The translations under genes and the position numbers were made by a program. Positions 11,201 to 18,841 of a DNA stretch of 64,000 bases are shown here, piece after piece; the stretch's first letter is position 1; each line of letters opens with the position of its first letter. A model generated the notes under the pieces. It was not told the DNA's origin and did no database searches. It saw only the letters and a list, made by a program, of their open reading frames with translations. This DNA comes from Aquimarina sp. Aq78 (GTDB taxonomy: Bacteria > Bacteroidota > Bacteroidia > Flavobacteriales > Flavobacteriaceae), in the NCBI RefSeq assembly GCF_900299525.1, contig NZ_OMKA01000023.1, positions 186,001-250,000 of the forward strand. Direction: 5' to 3'.

Positions 11201-11721
11201 CAACAGATATCTGTGAAGGAGTACAGGTGTGGGTATCAGGAGTAAATTATGCTGTTGGAGATCGAGTAATTTACAGGAGTTATGTTTACGAAAGAACTGA
11301 CAACGGATGGATTAGGCTAGGGAGATGTGATGCTAATCTTTGTGAAGGAGTAGATACTTGGGTGTCAGGAGTACGTTATAATATAGGAGATCAAGTGGTA
11401 TATAGAGGTAATCTATGGGAACGTGGTGCAAGAAGATGGAGACTTGTTTCATCTTGTAGTGAACAAGCGAACAAATTTGATTCAGCTGCTCCACCACAAA
11501 AGATGAGTGTGTATCCTAATCCGATAAGTGGAAGTGTACTAAACATTGTTTTTAATCCTTCTCAAGAAGCAACCTATAGCATTTATAATTTATTAGGAGA
11601 AACAGTATCTAGTGGCTATTTTAAATCTTCTGTACAAGTAGATCACTTGCCAACTGGAACATATATTTTGAAAGTTACTTCTGATAAAACACAACATGTT
11701 ACTCGATTTGTAAAAGAATAG
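8293..11721 (+). CDS. Secreted metzincin-like protease with FnIII and CBM-like repeats, T9SS substrate
   Basis: A 1142-residue extracellular protein. Order: signal peptide ending SYAQ (about 36); propeptide; zinc metalloprotease with HEVGHTLGLRH at residues 301-311 (HExxHxxGxxH; H301, H305 and H311 as ligands, E302 catalytic) and a probable Met-turn in SPIMGW near 335; a PPC-like beta domain (about 375-495); five 93-residue fibronectin III repeats (504-968); two about 40-residue Cys-bounded modules (CEGVQVWVSGVNYAVGD and CEGVDTWVSGVRYNIGD) like CBM5/12 chitin-binding domains; and a C-terminal T9SS sorting domain (VYPNP to RFVKE). The layout suits a protease that attaches to insoluble polysaccharide or glycoprotein. 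The chitin specificity is inference. An ATG at 8299 is an alternative start. Confidence 0.9.
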   Translation: MIMKNLNFNERMFSGIFKKMCMTTFLLILSFSSYAQDKKEVVVGTVKSFSESVFSNKSRNSNFTIKLSDKESYNLKINVKKSIVDGYFVTGNVLVNKAKSDATTEPVFSFTKNDEKISGEIIFYDQKKAFKISTNNKGQVLASDQDIHSILCVDFEEEKAAANNDSGVITPQKAQIQLESLPGASHVIYLDFDGEVVSGTRWVGGRTINAKPAGFSDEKILAVWRIMVDDFNPFNINVTTRRDVFDATPKNQRMMAIFTPTNDAAPGSGGVAYLNSFSWNSDDPCWVYNLGTRTAGETGSHEVGHTLGLRHDGTKSGTTYYSGHGQWSPIMGWSANKTLGHWSKGEYNDANNTENDLAIISNSRNGFGYKNDDHGNTINSATELISDSNGNVSKEDNEGIIEKTSDKDLFSFQTSGGEVNFSFDPNPYHPNLNIKARLLNSNSEEVTSSDPQGLKASISTTLQSGKYYIEIDGVGEGNLSTGYSDYSSLGLFSISGKYPKGNSTDTEAPSVPTNLSASNVEQTSLSLSWGASTDNVGVTGYDVYQGDVKITSVSGTSYNVTGLTANTTYEFRVKAKDAAGNTSGFSSTVSVTTKEATDTEAPSVPTSLSASNVEQTSLSLSWGASTDNVGVIGYDVYQGNVKITSVNGTSYNVTGLTANTTYEFRVKAKDAAGNISGFSSTVSVTTKEATDTEAPSVPTSLSASNVEQTSLSLSWGASTDNVGVTGYDVYQGDVKITSVSGTSYNVTGLTANTTYEFRVKAKDAAGNTSGFSSTVSVTTKEATDTEAPSVPTSLSASNVEQTSLSLSWGASTDNVGVTGYDVYQGNVKITSVNGTSYNVTGLTANTTYEFRVKAKDAAGNTSGFSNTVSVTTKEATDTEAPSVPTNLSASNVEQTSLSLSWGASTDNVGVTGYDVYQGNVKITSVNGTSYNVTGLTANTTYEFRVKAKDAAGNTSGFSNTVSVTTKEGSTTDICEGVQVWVSGVNYAVGDRVIYRSYVYERTDNGWIRLGRCDANLCEGVDTWVSGVRYNIGDQVVYRGNLWERGARRWRLVSSCSEQANKFDSAAPPQKMSVYPNPISGSVLNIVFNPSQEATYSIYNLLGETVSSGYFKSSVQVDHLPTGTYILKVTSDKTQHVTRFVKE
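9802..11196 (+). repeat. Five tandem 279-bp repeats encoding FnIII domains
   Basis: Units begin at 9802, 10081, 10360, 10639 and 10918, each exactly 279 bp (93 codons) and nearly identical at the nucleotide level. Units 1 and 3 encode GDVKITSVSG; units 2, 4 and 5 encode GNVKITSVNG. Confidence 0.95.
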
Positions 11722-11782
11722 AGAAAGATGAAAAACTGAAAAAAATAGACTTTTATATTTAAATTAGTTTACAGAATTTATA

Positions 11783-11820
11783 AACAGCTATAGTGACCAT
11801 TTAACTATAGCTGTTTTCTT
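11783..11820 (+). terminator. Terminator between convergent protease and modC genes
   Basis: Perfect 12-bp stem AACAGCTATAGT (11783-11794) / ACTATAGCTGTT (11804-11815), 9-nt loop, then TTTCTTTT. May also stop modC transcripts from the other side. Confidence 0.85.
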
Positions 11821-11873
11821 TTGAATTCATTTTCAACTTTTATAATATAGTATTTTAGATACTAAGATTGTGA

Positions 11874-12749
11874 TTAATTTATTTTCTGTAAGAGAGGGTT
11901 AAATGCTTTTGAAGCTACAATTACTTTGTCTCCCACAGCTATTGTTTTAATATCGTTTTCTTCAGCAACTATTTTTACAAAATTTGAACCTACCAAAATA
12001 GTAACAATATAAATTATATCTTCTTTTTTAATTTGAATTATTTCTCCCGAAAACTGAAATTTCCCACTTACTTGTTTCGTAGTAAATACTTCAATAGGTT
12101 TTCCTTGTTTAATTATTTTTCCATTTTCAATACTAAATACAGTATCAGACATTTTTATAACTTCGCCTATCTCATGGCTTATAAGTAGAGTAGTTAAATT
12201 AAATTGCTTATGTACTTTAAGAATATAATCTTGTAGCTTTGTACGCATTTTTATATCTAATGCAGAAAGAGGTTCATCCAGCATTAAAATTTCAGGCTTT
12301 CTTACCAATGCTCTTGCTAAGGCCACTCTCTGTTTTTGTCCCCCGGAAAGATTTTTAGGTTTCCGATCTTGTAGATCACCTAGTTCGATAATATCTATGA
12401 GCTCATTAACAACTTCCTTGTTTTGACCTTTCTCTACTGCAAAAAGAAGATTTTCTTTTACAGTCATATTAGGAAATAAAGCATAATCCTGAAACACAAA
12501 TCCAATTTTTCGTTGTTGGGGTTTTAGACAAATTCCCTTTTTGGTATCAAGCCATGTTTTTTGATTCACTGTAATTAGTCCTTCATCTGTTTGTAGTAAT
12601 CCAGCAACCATTCTAAGTATAGAAGTTTTACCCGCTCCAGAATCCCCATACAGTGTAACTAATTGACCTTGCTCGATATTAATGTTAATATCAAGTTGCA
12701 TTGCTCCATTTGCCGCCGTTAATTTTTTTTGCAAAGCTATATGTATCAT
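11874..12749 (-). CDS. modC: Molybdate ABC transporter ATP-binding protein
   Basis: A 291-residue ATPase that powers molybdate import. Walker A is GDSGAGKTS (about 34-42), the signature is NLSGGQKQR, Walker B is ILMLDEPLSALD and the H-loop is LLISHE. The C-terminal TOBE/Mop part is shorter than in classical ModC (about 350 residues), which agrees with a separate di-Mop protein in the same operon. The start overlaps the modB stop by 4 bp. Assignment rests on the modA and modB neighbours; taken alone it could be another CysA/PotA-type ATPase. Confidence 0.92.
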   Translation of the reverse strand: MIHIALQKKLTAANGAMQLDININIEQGQLVTLYGDSGAGKTSILRMVAGLLQTDEGLITVNQKTWLDTKKGICLKPQQRKIGFVFQDYALFPNMTVKENLLFAVEKGQNKEVVNELIDIIELGDLQDRKPKNLSGGQKQRVALARALVRKPEILMLDEPLSALDIKMRTKLQDYILKVHKQFNLTTLLISHEIGEVIKMSDTVFSIENGKIIKQGKPIEVFTTKQVSGKFQFSGEIIQIKKEDIIYIVTILVGSNFVKIVAEENDIKTIAVGDKVIVASKAFNPLLQKIN

Positions 12750-13420
12750 TTCCAGAATCTTTTTAGATATCCACCATTAACCAGATATACCAGCAATAAG
12801 ATGCTAAATGTAATTGCAAATAAAATGAGGGAATACCAATTTGCTACATCATAATTAAGAGCTTCTACTTCATCATAAATAGCAATAGAAGCCACTTTTG
12901 TTTTTCCTGGCATATTACCACCGATCATTAATACTACACCAAATTCGCCAATGGTATGAGCAAAAGCCAATACAACTCCTGTGAGTAATGATGGTTTTAT
13001 ATTAGGAAGTAATACTTTGAAAAGAGTGGTGATTTTAGATTTTCCTAACACGTAAGATGCTTCTGTTATTGATGAAGGCAAATTTGAAAATCCAGCTTGA
13101 ATAGGATGTACCATGAACGGTAAACTATAAATAACCGATGCAAGAACAAGCCCCTGGAACGAAAAAATAAGTTGTATGCCCAGATACTCGTTTAACCAAC
13201 TTCCAAAAGCATTTGCAGGACTAAAAGCTACTAACATATAAAATCCTAAGACGGTTGGAGGTAAAACCAAAGGCATACTTACCAGAGTTTCTAAGAATGG
13301 TTTTACTCTTGATTTTGTATGAGCAAGCCAATAGGATAAAGGGACAGAAATAACCAATAACAAAAGCGTGGTAACTAATGCCAGTTTAAACGTTAATACT
13401 AAAGGTTGCCAATCCATCAT
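12746..13420 (-). CDS. modB: Molybdate ABC transporter permease
   Basis: A 224-residue inner-membrane permease with about five to six hydrophobic segments. The coupling-helix EAA-type region reads ASYVLGKSKITTLFKVLLPNIKPSL, then the GVVLAFAHTIGEFGVVLMIGGN stretch typical of ModB. It overlaps both neighbours by 4 bp (stop over the modC start, start over the di-Mop stop), showing translational coupling. Confidence 0.94.
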   Translation of the reverse strand: MMDWQPLVLTFKLALVTTLLLLVISVPLSYWLAHTKSRVKPFLETLVSMPLVLPPTVLGFYMLVAFSPANAFGSWLNEYLGIQLIFSFQGLVLASVIYSLPFMVHPIQAGFSNLPSSITEASYVLGKSKITTLFKVLLPNIKPSLLTGVVLAFAHTIGEFGVVLMIGGNMPGKTKVASIAIYDEVEALNYDVANWYSLILFAITFSILLLVYLVNGGYLKRFWK

Positions 13421-13815
13421 TCTGATAACATTATTTCGGTGGTTTTAATCATGGCTGTGATTTTTTCGCCAATTTCTAATTGCAATTGATCAGCAGCATC
13501 AGAAGTAATGATCGCTGTTAGATGCCCAATGGTAGAATCAATAGTTAACGTACTTAATAATTGTCCTTTTTTTATATTAATAATTTCTCCGATTGCTTTG
13601 TTTTGTATACTTATAGAATGTTCTATCCCTTTTCCAACAATTACTTCTGTTTCTTTGAAAATCATTTTAATATGATTTCCTTGTTTTAAATAAGGAGCTG
13701 TATCAGGTGTTTCTATTATAATAGTATTAAAAAAAACAGCTCCAACATCAACAGTAACCAATGATAAACTGCCATTAGTTTTTATAGACGTTATTTCTCC
13801 CTGTAGAACATTCAT
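13417..13815 (-). CDS. Di-Mop (TOBE) molybdate-binding protein
   Basis: A 132-residue cytoplasmic protein made of two about 65-residue Mop/TOBE domains: first MNVLQGEITSIKTNGSLSLV to the KGIEHSISIQN segment, second AIGEIINIKKGQLLSTLTID to the end. Mop domains bind molybdate or tungstate oxyanions; stand-alone di-Mop proteins (ModG type) buffer intracellular molybdate. It sits between modA (3 bp gap) and modB (4 bp overlap), so it probably complements the shortened ModC tail. Confidence 0.85.
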   Translation of the reverse strand: MNVLQGEITSIKTNGSLSLVTVDVGAVFFNTIIIETPDTAPYLKQGNHIKMIFKETEVIVGKGIEHSISIQNKAIGEIINIKKGQLLSTLTIDSTIGHLTAIITSDAADQLQLEIGEKITAMIKTTEIMLSE

Positions 13816-13818
13816 AGA

Positions 13819-14568
13819 TTAATTTTCTTTTGCTGAATAACCAAAATTTTCGAGAATTCTTCTTGCATCTGCAGAAGATAAAAAGTCATAGAACTTTTCT
13901 GCATTTTCTTGATTATTCCGGTTAAGAATAACAACTCCTTGAGCGATTGCAGAGTAATCTGTATCTTTTAGATCAATCCAATTGCCTTTATTGCTCATTT
14001 CTGGAGATAAAACTACGGATTTTGAAGTAAAACCAATTTCTGCTGATCTTGAAATAATAAACTGATTGGTTTGTAAAACACTTTCTCCGTATACCAATTT
14101 ATCTTTTATGTCTTCATAAAGGTTATGTTGTTTTAAAATTTCTATTGTAGCTAGGCCATAGGGAGCCATTTTAGGGTTTGCAATTGCAATATGATGTATC
14201 TTCGAACTTTTGAGGGTTTCTAGAGATGGATCAATAGTATCAATCATTGACCACATAACCAATTTTCCGTAGCCGTATATTTTAGGTGCTTTGATCGCAA
14301 AACCTGTATCAAATAATTCTTTTGGATATTTTATATCGGCAGAAACAAATACATCAAACGGAGCACCCTCTTTAATTTGCGCGGTTAATTTTCCCGATGA
14401 GCTTATAATAAGATCACAGGAAATACCTGTTTGGTCTGTAAAAGTTTTGGATAACTCTTTCATTGCAAATTGCATATTTGCAGCTACAGCAATAGTTAAT
14501 TTTCTCTCTGATTTTTGCTGGCATGCTGTTATCAAATATATAAGAAGTATGAATATTGCTTTTTTCAT
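13819..14568 (-). CDS. modA: Molybdate-binding lipoprotein
   Basis: A 249-residue ABC solute-binding protein. I chose the ATG at 14568 because it gives a lipoprotein signal MKKAIFILLIYLITAC; the longer frame to 14631 would bury it. ModA features: LTIAVAANMQFAMKELSKTF at the mature N-terminus, IISSSGKLTAQIKEGAPFDVFVSAD (oxyanion-binding Ser region), and NPKMAPYGLATIEIL. It captures molybdate or tungstate in the periplasm for ModBC. First gene of the mod operon. The 130 bp upstream contains TATCTTTA, a near match to the -7 consensus, but no clear operator. Confidence 0.94.
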   Translation of the reverse strand: MKKAIFILLIYLITACQQKSERKLTIAVAANMQFAMKELSKTFTDQTGISCDLIISSSGKLTAQIKEGAPFDVFVSADIKYPKELFDTGFAIKAPKIYGYGKLVMWSMIDTIDPSLETLKSSKIHHIAIANPKMAPYGLATIEILKQHNLYEDIKDKLVYGESVLQTNQFIISRSAEIGFTSKSVVLSPEMSNKGNWIDLKDTDYSAIAQGVVILNRNNQENAEKFYDFLSSADARRILENFGYSAKEN

Positions 14569-14700
14569 TTTTTGTAACTGTTCTCCTGTATTACTTTTCT
14601 GTAAAGATAACAACTCAAAGAGCAACCACATGTAGAGGTCGAGTACTATCTATGTTACTTTTTTATCTAAAGTAGTTTTTATAGTATTAACCGTTGCTGT

Positions 14701-15174
14701 TTATTTTGTATACACATTAGGATCAAATTTCTCCATATAAATTTCTGGTTTTGGAAGTTTTGTAAATCCATACTTTTCATATAGCCATTCGGCAGTACTT
14801 GTTAACAAAATCCAACGTCTTAAATTTTGTAAATTAGGATGCCCCATGATGGTTTCCATTAGCCATTTACTTAACCCTAATTTTCTATACTCTTTGAGGA
14901 TAAAAATATCTCCTAAATAAGCAATTGTTGAATAATCCGAAATCACTCTTGCATACCCAATCTGTTTCTCCCCAGAATAAAGCCCAAAATTAAGAGAATT
15001 CTCTATTGATACTTTTACTACATCATATGAAATACCATCACTCCATCCTGATTCATTTGTTAGAAAATTATATATCAATAAAACATCCAACTTGTTCTTA
15101 TCTGTTGAGATGCTATAATTTTCCTTAAATACTTCCATATTTTTAGTTTTGACCTGCCATATGATCGAATCCAT
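14701..15174 (-). CDS. GNAT family N-acetyltransferase
   Basis: A 157-residue acetyl-CoA-dependent transferase (145 if the ATG at 15138, MEVFKENYSIS, is used). GNAT features: strand GYARVISDYSTIAYLGDIFI, then acetyl-CoA pyrophosphate-binding EYRKLGLSKWLME, a degenerate R-x-x-G-x-G/A, and the C-terminal AEWLYEKYGFTKL beta-bulge. The layout matches the small-molecule or aminoglycoside-like GNATs common in this phylum. Substrate unknown. Confidence 0.85.
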   Translation of the reverse strand: MDSIIWQVKTKNMEVFKENYSISTDKNKLDVLLIYNFLTNESGWSDGISYDVVKVSIENSLNFGLYSGEKQIGYARVISDYSTIAYLGDIFILKEYRKLGLSKWLMETIMGHPNLQNLRRWILLTSTAEWLYEKYGFTKLPKPEIYMEKFDPNVYTK

Positions 15175-15212
15175 TGCTTTTGAGGATGCAAAGTACCGAA
15201 ATTAAACGAAAA

Positions 15213-15240
15213 AGCGATTTAAGAGTGAACTTAAACCGCT
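15213..15240 (-). terminator. Possible terminator of the MBL-fold gene
   Basis: Arms AGCGATTTAAG (15213-15223) and CTTAAACCGCT (15230-15240) pair with one mismatch; on the minus strand a TTTTCGTTT tail follows. Confidence 0.45.
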
Positions 15241-15269
15241 ATTATTTGTGTATTATTATCAAAAGAAAT

Positions 15270-16133
15270 TTACCATTTCATTTCACCTTTTACCACTTTA
15301 GCACCCAATTGAAGTGCTATATCCAAACCTGCATTTGGATACAATTTTTGCATGGCAGCAATAAGTTCTTCAGAGTTTTTTGATTTTACTTCTTCTTTCT
15401 GATAAGCAATTAGGTAATTTTTAGAATAGGTAATAGCATTACGATTTAAGTTGTTGTTATCTAAGGCATGTGCAGAGACAACAACTTCTGGGTTAAGGCG
15501 TTCCATTTCTTCTAAAACAGATAACCAGGCAACGCGTTTTTCTGTAGTACTCGCATCTGCTATCCATAGATGTAGATTGTTATATACATTTACACCTCCT
15601 ACAATTGCTTTTAGAGATGGAATCCAGACAAATGTTCTTTCTGGAGTAGAGCCATTAAGACCTTTTATTTCTATAGATTGACCTTCGAGATCTATCGTAT
15701 TCCCTTTTAATATTTCTGGAAAAATAACTTTTTTCGTTCCATTGTTCCCTAGTTTTGGACCCCAAATCTGTAACTTTTTTTCATACGTTTTTTTGATGTG
15801 GGATAGCGTATACTCGTTGGCATAAATGGTTACATCTGGGAAAGAGTTTTTAAATACTTCTAACCCAAAATAATAATCAGGATCTCCATGACTTATATAA
15901 ATGGTTGTGAGGTTTTTACCACTTTTTAGGATTTCTGCAACTACATTATGTGCATCAGAAAGTGTGAATTGCGAATCAATAAGAACCGCATCTTTTTCTC
16001 CATAAATTAAAACAGAAGCGATGTGAAAACTGTTTTCGTCTGCCCGATACACTTTGTATTCTAGGTTTTGTGCTGTACTACTCATTGTTATTGAAATTAA
16101 TAGTATTGTTATTAAAAAATTGATTTTGTTCAT
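15270..16133 (-). CDS. Secreted MBL-fold hydrolase with altered metal motif
   Basis: A 287-residue exported protein (signal peptide ending SSTAQ) with the metallo-beta-lactamase fold: DAVLIDSQFTLSDAH, then YISHGDPDYYFGLEVF where HxHxDH would be, a strand IKGLNGSTPERTFVWIP, and VVVSAHA near the C-terminus. In the motif the second His is Asp and the last His is Tyr, so zinc binding must differ. I recall the SHGDPDYYFG wording from Vmh-type MBL proteins of Bacteroidota, so this is likely a family trait rather than decay. Substrate unknown. The Crp/Fnr gene is just upstream on the same strand. Confidence 0.82.
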   Translation of the reverse strand: MNKINFLITILLISITMSSTAQNLEYKVYRADENSFHIASVLIYGEKDAVLIDSQFTLSDAHNVVAEILKSGKNLTTIYISHGDPDYYFGLEVFKNSFPDVTIYANEYTLSHIKKTYEKKLQIWGPKLGNNGTKKVIFPEILKGNTIDLEGQSIEIKGLNGSTPERTFVWIPSLKAIVGGVNVYNNLHLWIADASTTEKRVAWLSVLEEMERLNPEVVVSAHALDNNNLNRNAITYSKNYLIAYQKEEVKSKNSEELIAAMQKLYPNAGLDIALQLGAKVVKGEMKW

Positions 16134-16220
16134 TTTAATGTTCTTTTAAATGATGGTACAAAGTTGCATACATCAGTTTTCAAAAACATTGAACTAGTTC
16201 AATAACTGTGAGTATCTTGA

Positions 16221-16805
16221 TTATTTTTTTGAAGCGATCTTTTTTCGAATTTTACTTACAAACTCATGTGAGATTCCTAAGTAAGCTGCAATCTGTAAAT
16301 TGGTAAGTTTTTGTGCTATTTTTGGATAGGTTTTAATAAAATGCAGATAACGTTCATCTGCTGTATAGCAATGATTTCGTATCAACCTTCTTTGTAAAGA
16401 AACCAAAGTTTTTTGTGACATAATACGAAATAGCTTTTCAACTTTAGGCATTTGCTGATACAGTAGTTCTTTGTCTTTTTTATTGATCAATAAAACTTCA
16501 CTGTCTTCAAGGGCTTGAATTGATAATAGAGCAGGGGCTTGATTTGTAAAACTATCTATGTCGGTCACCCACCAATCTTCGACAGCAAAATATAAAACAT
16601 TTTCATTTCCATCATTATCTATCGTGTACACACGAAAACAACCTTTGGTTACAAAACCTTCAAATCGACATACATCACCCTGTCTAAGTAAAAAATCTTT
16701 TTTAGAAATAGTCTTTGGATAAAAGAAATGACTATAGGTCTCAAATTCTGAGTCAGAAAATTGAATGTGTTTATCTATATTTTCCTTAAGAAGAGTATAT
16801 GGCAT
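16221..16805 (-). CDS. Crp/Fnr family transcriptional regulator
   Basis: A 194-residue regulator. Residues about 25-115 form a cyclic-nucleotide-binding-like beta barrel (KDFLLRQGDVCRFEGFVTKGCFRVY, NVLYFAVEDWWVTD), the C-terminus is a winged helix (LTNLQIAAYLGISHEFVSKIRK). It has the Bacteroidota-specific WWVTDIDSF segment, and the ligand-binding residues of E. coli CRP are not conserved, so cAMP binding is unlikely. Its gene precedes the MBL-fold gene, a possible target. A paralogue is at 30295. Confidence 0.9.
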   Translation of the reverse strand: MPYTLLKENIDKHIQFSDSEFETYSHFFYPKTISKKDFLLRQGDVCRFEGFVTKGCFRVYTIDNDGNENVLYFAVEDWWVTDIDSFTNQAPALLSIQALEDSEVLLINKKDKELLYQQMPKVEKLFRIMSQKTLVSLQRRLIRNHCYTADERYLHFIKTYPKIAQKLTNLQIAAYLGISHEFVSKIRKKIASKK

Positions 16806-16842
16806 TTTCTATTTCTGGTTTACAGGTAATATCTTAAACAAA

Positions 16843-17613
16843 TTATTTTTTAAACCCTGTGGTAAACAGATTTCTGGCTCCTTTTATACCACATTTTTGA
16901 TACGCATGATACGTTTGAGCCGCTCTTTCTTCAATTTGTTTCCCAGTTTCATTTTTAATCCAACCATCGATTGCTGACTTCAATGTATATGCTTCAGGAG
17001 CCATTAAATGTGTAGTCCATAAAATAGGATTTGCTTTTGCGCGTTTTATTTCTTTTGAAAAATACTTCTGACTATAACATGCCAAAACTATAACCTCTCT
17101 TTTTTTAATAACCTCTTTCTTGTATGAAATATCTACGTTAAATTCCATTAAGCCATCATGACCGATATATGCGAGTAAATCAGAATCACCACCAAATTTT
17201 AATGTTTCTGAGTTTACTTCGATCGAAATAGGATTTTGAGAATTAGAGGCCAATAGAAAATCTTCAATGCAGGTTTGGATTTTTGCACCATCATAGGCAT
17301 CAGCTAATAGATAGATTTTTTTGGTACTATGTTTAAATAAAACTCTATCTAGTAATACCGGATCATCTATTTCAAAATCTTTTACCAACTTCCAGTCTTT
17401 TGCTTTAAACTTAAAGAAAGATTTTACCCCATAACCAGCACCCCAATATAAATTATGCTTTGGGTCTTTTCCGTTCCCTAATTTTGCCGGAACAGGAACA
17501 ATTCCTTGATTCTCATTATCACATAAAGCCACATATACATGAATGGTTTTTGCCTGGCTAAATACTTTAGAGCATAGAAACAAGATCAATATCAAGAAGA
17601 ATACTTTTTTCAT
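16843..17613 (-). CDS. Secreted protein of unknown function with a His/Cys pair
   Basis: A 256-residue protein; the ATG at 17613 gives a clean signal peptide (MKKVFFLILILFLCSKVFSQ) and is preferred to 17625. I do not recognise the family. The mature part begins with an HVYVALCDNENQGIVPVP strand region. It contains YIGHDGLMEF (His 152) and VIVLACYS (Cys 179), a His then Cys 27 residues later, each at a strand end. That arrangement recalls the catalytic dyad of clan CD cysteine peptidases (caspase, clostripain), but this is only a local resemblance. Neighbours: GNAT upstream, Crp/Fnr downstream, all minus strand. Confidence 0.7.
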   Translation of the reverse strand: MKKVFFLILILFLCSKVFSQAKTIHVYVALCDNENQGIVPVPAKLGNGKDPKHNLYWGAGYGVKSFFKFKAKDWKLVKDFEIDDPVLLDRVLFKHSTKKIYLLADAYDGAKIQTCIEDFLLASNSQNPISIEVNSETLKFGGDSDLLAYIGHDGLMEFNVDISYKKEVIKKREVIVLACYSQKYFSKEIKRAKANPILWTTHLMAPEAYTLKSAIDGWIKNETGKQIEERAAQTYHAYQKCGIKGARNLFTTGFKK

Positions 17614-17630
17614 GATTGTTAACACTTTTT

Positions 17631-18077
17631 TTATTTACTGAATTTACAAACAAATTTTTTGTGAGTATTTATGAAATCTTGATTTTCGTAAAAGCTATGG
17701 GCATTTTCTCTTTTAATATTGGAAGTAACTTCAAGTTGAATTATTTCCTTTTCTTTGGCTATACTTTTGAGGTGATCTATTAGTTTTTGTCCGATTCCTA
17801 AACCACGACAACTTTCTGTTACAAACATTTCCTGAATTTCACCAATCAACCCATTATGATGAAGTAAATTTTGAACGTGACAACTTAAAAATCCAGCAAT
17901 TTCATTTTCAACTTCAGCAATAAGATATATGTTATTTTGGTTATTTAGATTTTCTAGAAAAATTTTTTCTTGCTTTTCTTTTTTGAAGGTTTGATTTTCT
18001 AATATTTCAATAAAACGATGAATAGATAAAAAATCAGAACCTTTGGCTCTTCTTATTTCTACTTCTTTGTTACGCAT
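17631..18077 (-). CDS. GNAT family N-acetyltransferase
   Basis: A 148-residue GNAT. The ATG at 18077 (MRNKEVEIRRAKGSDFLSIH) matches the usual beginning of the family; one at 18098 is possible. Key parts: IYLIAEVENEIAGFLSCHV, IQEMFVTESCRGLGIGQKLI with the RGLGIG acetyl-CoA loop, and NAHSFYENQDF. The substrate is unknown. Its stop lies 17 bp upstream of the secreted unknown gene at 17613. Confidence 0.87.
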   Translation of the reverse strand: MRNKEVEIRRAKGSDFLSIHRFIEILENQTFKKEKQEKIFLENLNNQNNIYLIAEVENEIAGFLSCHVQNLLHHNGLIGEIQEMFVTESCRGLGIGQKLIDHLKSIAKEKEIIQLEVTSNIKRENAHSFYENQDFINTHKKFVCKFSK

Positions 18078-18157
18078 ATTTGAGGTATTGGATAACAATC
18101 ATTAAATATTGAGTTTTATCTTATGTGTCTTTCTACTCTAAGTGGTATAATTTTATA

Positions 18158-18715
18158 CTAAACATACATAGTTTTTATAGATGTCAAAGTTTTTTGAAAA
18201 AGGGAGAGATCTGATGTGGCTTTGGATACAATTAAGCTCCCTTGTATTAAAATTAAGGTTTGTTCTGCTTTATTTTTTGCGTCACTTTCTGATAAACCAA
18301 ATGCAATTCCTAAAGTACTAAAACCTGTAATCCATTGAATCATAATTTGATTTAATTGCTTTCCAAATAATTCGAGATTCGAATCCATTATTAATGCTCT
18401 TAAAATACATGTCTTTTCGCCTCCACCATAAAGATGATCTATGTTTATGATTGCTTTTTCAAGCCTTTTGTCGGGTTGTATAGTAGTATCAGATAGAAGA
18501 GAAAGAATGTTATCAGCGGCCCATTTTTCTACATAATCCAGAACAACAGAAGTAATTTCCTTTTTCCCTTTTGGGAAACGATGATATAAACTTGCTTTCT
18601 GTAGGCCCGATGAACCAGCCAGATCATTAAGACTCGAACCGTCATAGCCTTTTGAACGAATAACAGACATTAAGCCTTCTAATAAATCCTGATCATTTAC
18701 TTTTTGTGGTCTCAT
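18158..18715 (-). CDS. TetR family transcriptional regulator
   Basis: A 185-residue repressor. N-terminal helix-turn-helix: LLEGLMSVIRSKGYDGSSL, NDLAGSSGLQKASLYHRFPKGKKEI, typical of AcrR/TetR; the rest is a helical ligand-binding and dimerisation domain of the LmrA/YxaF-like type. The ATG at 18715 (MRPQKVNDQD) is the likely start; 18730 is in frame too. A near-perfect palindrome at 18743-18760 directly upstream is probably its own operator. No efflux pump is adjacent, so the regulon is unclear. Confidence 0.9.
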   Translation of the reverse strand: MRPQKVNDQDLLEGLMSVIRSKGYDGSSLNDLAGSSGLQKASLYHRFPKGKKEITSVVLDYVEKWAADNILSLLSDTTIQPDKRLEKAIINIDHLYGGGEKTCILRALIMDSNLELFGKQLNQIMIQWITGFSTLGIAFGLSESDAKNKAEQTLILIQGSLIVSKATSDLSLFQKTLTSIKTMYV

Positions 18716-18742
18716 AGGGCAAATGTACAAATAAATAATATT

Positions 18743-18760
18743 TTACCAAACGTTCGGTAA
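18743..18760. promoter_or_regulatory. Probable TetR operator
   Basis: TTACCAAACGTTCGGTAA is an 18-bp palindrome with 8 of 9 pairs matching. It has the ACCnAACGTTCGGT form common among TetR operators and lies 27 bp upstream of the chosen TetR start, consistent with autoregulation. Confidence 0.7.
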
Positions 18761-18841
18761 CACTTCATGGATTACAATATAAAACCGTATAATTTTACTT
18801 TATGACCTTCTACGACATATTTATGGCTTTCAATGATTGAT

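Noticed and set aside
15174..15383. 69-codon plus-strand ORF
   Set aside because: Overlaps the 3' end of the MBL-fold gene and a hairpin; no family resemblance.
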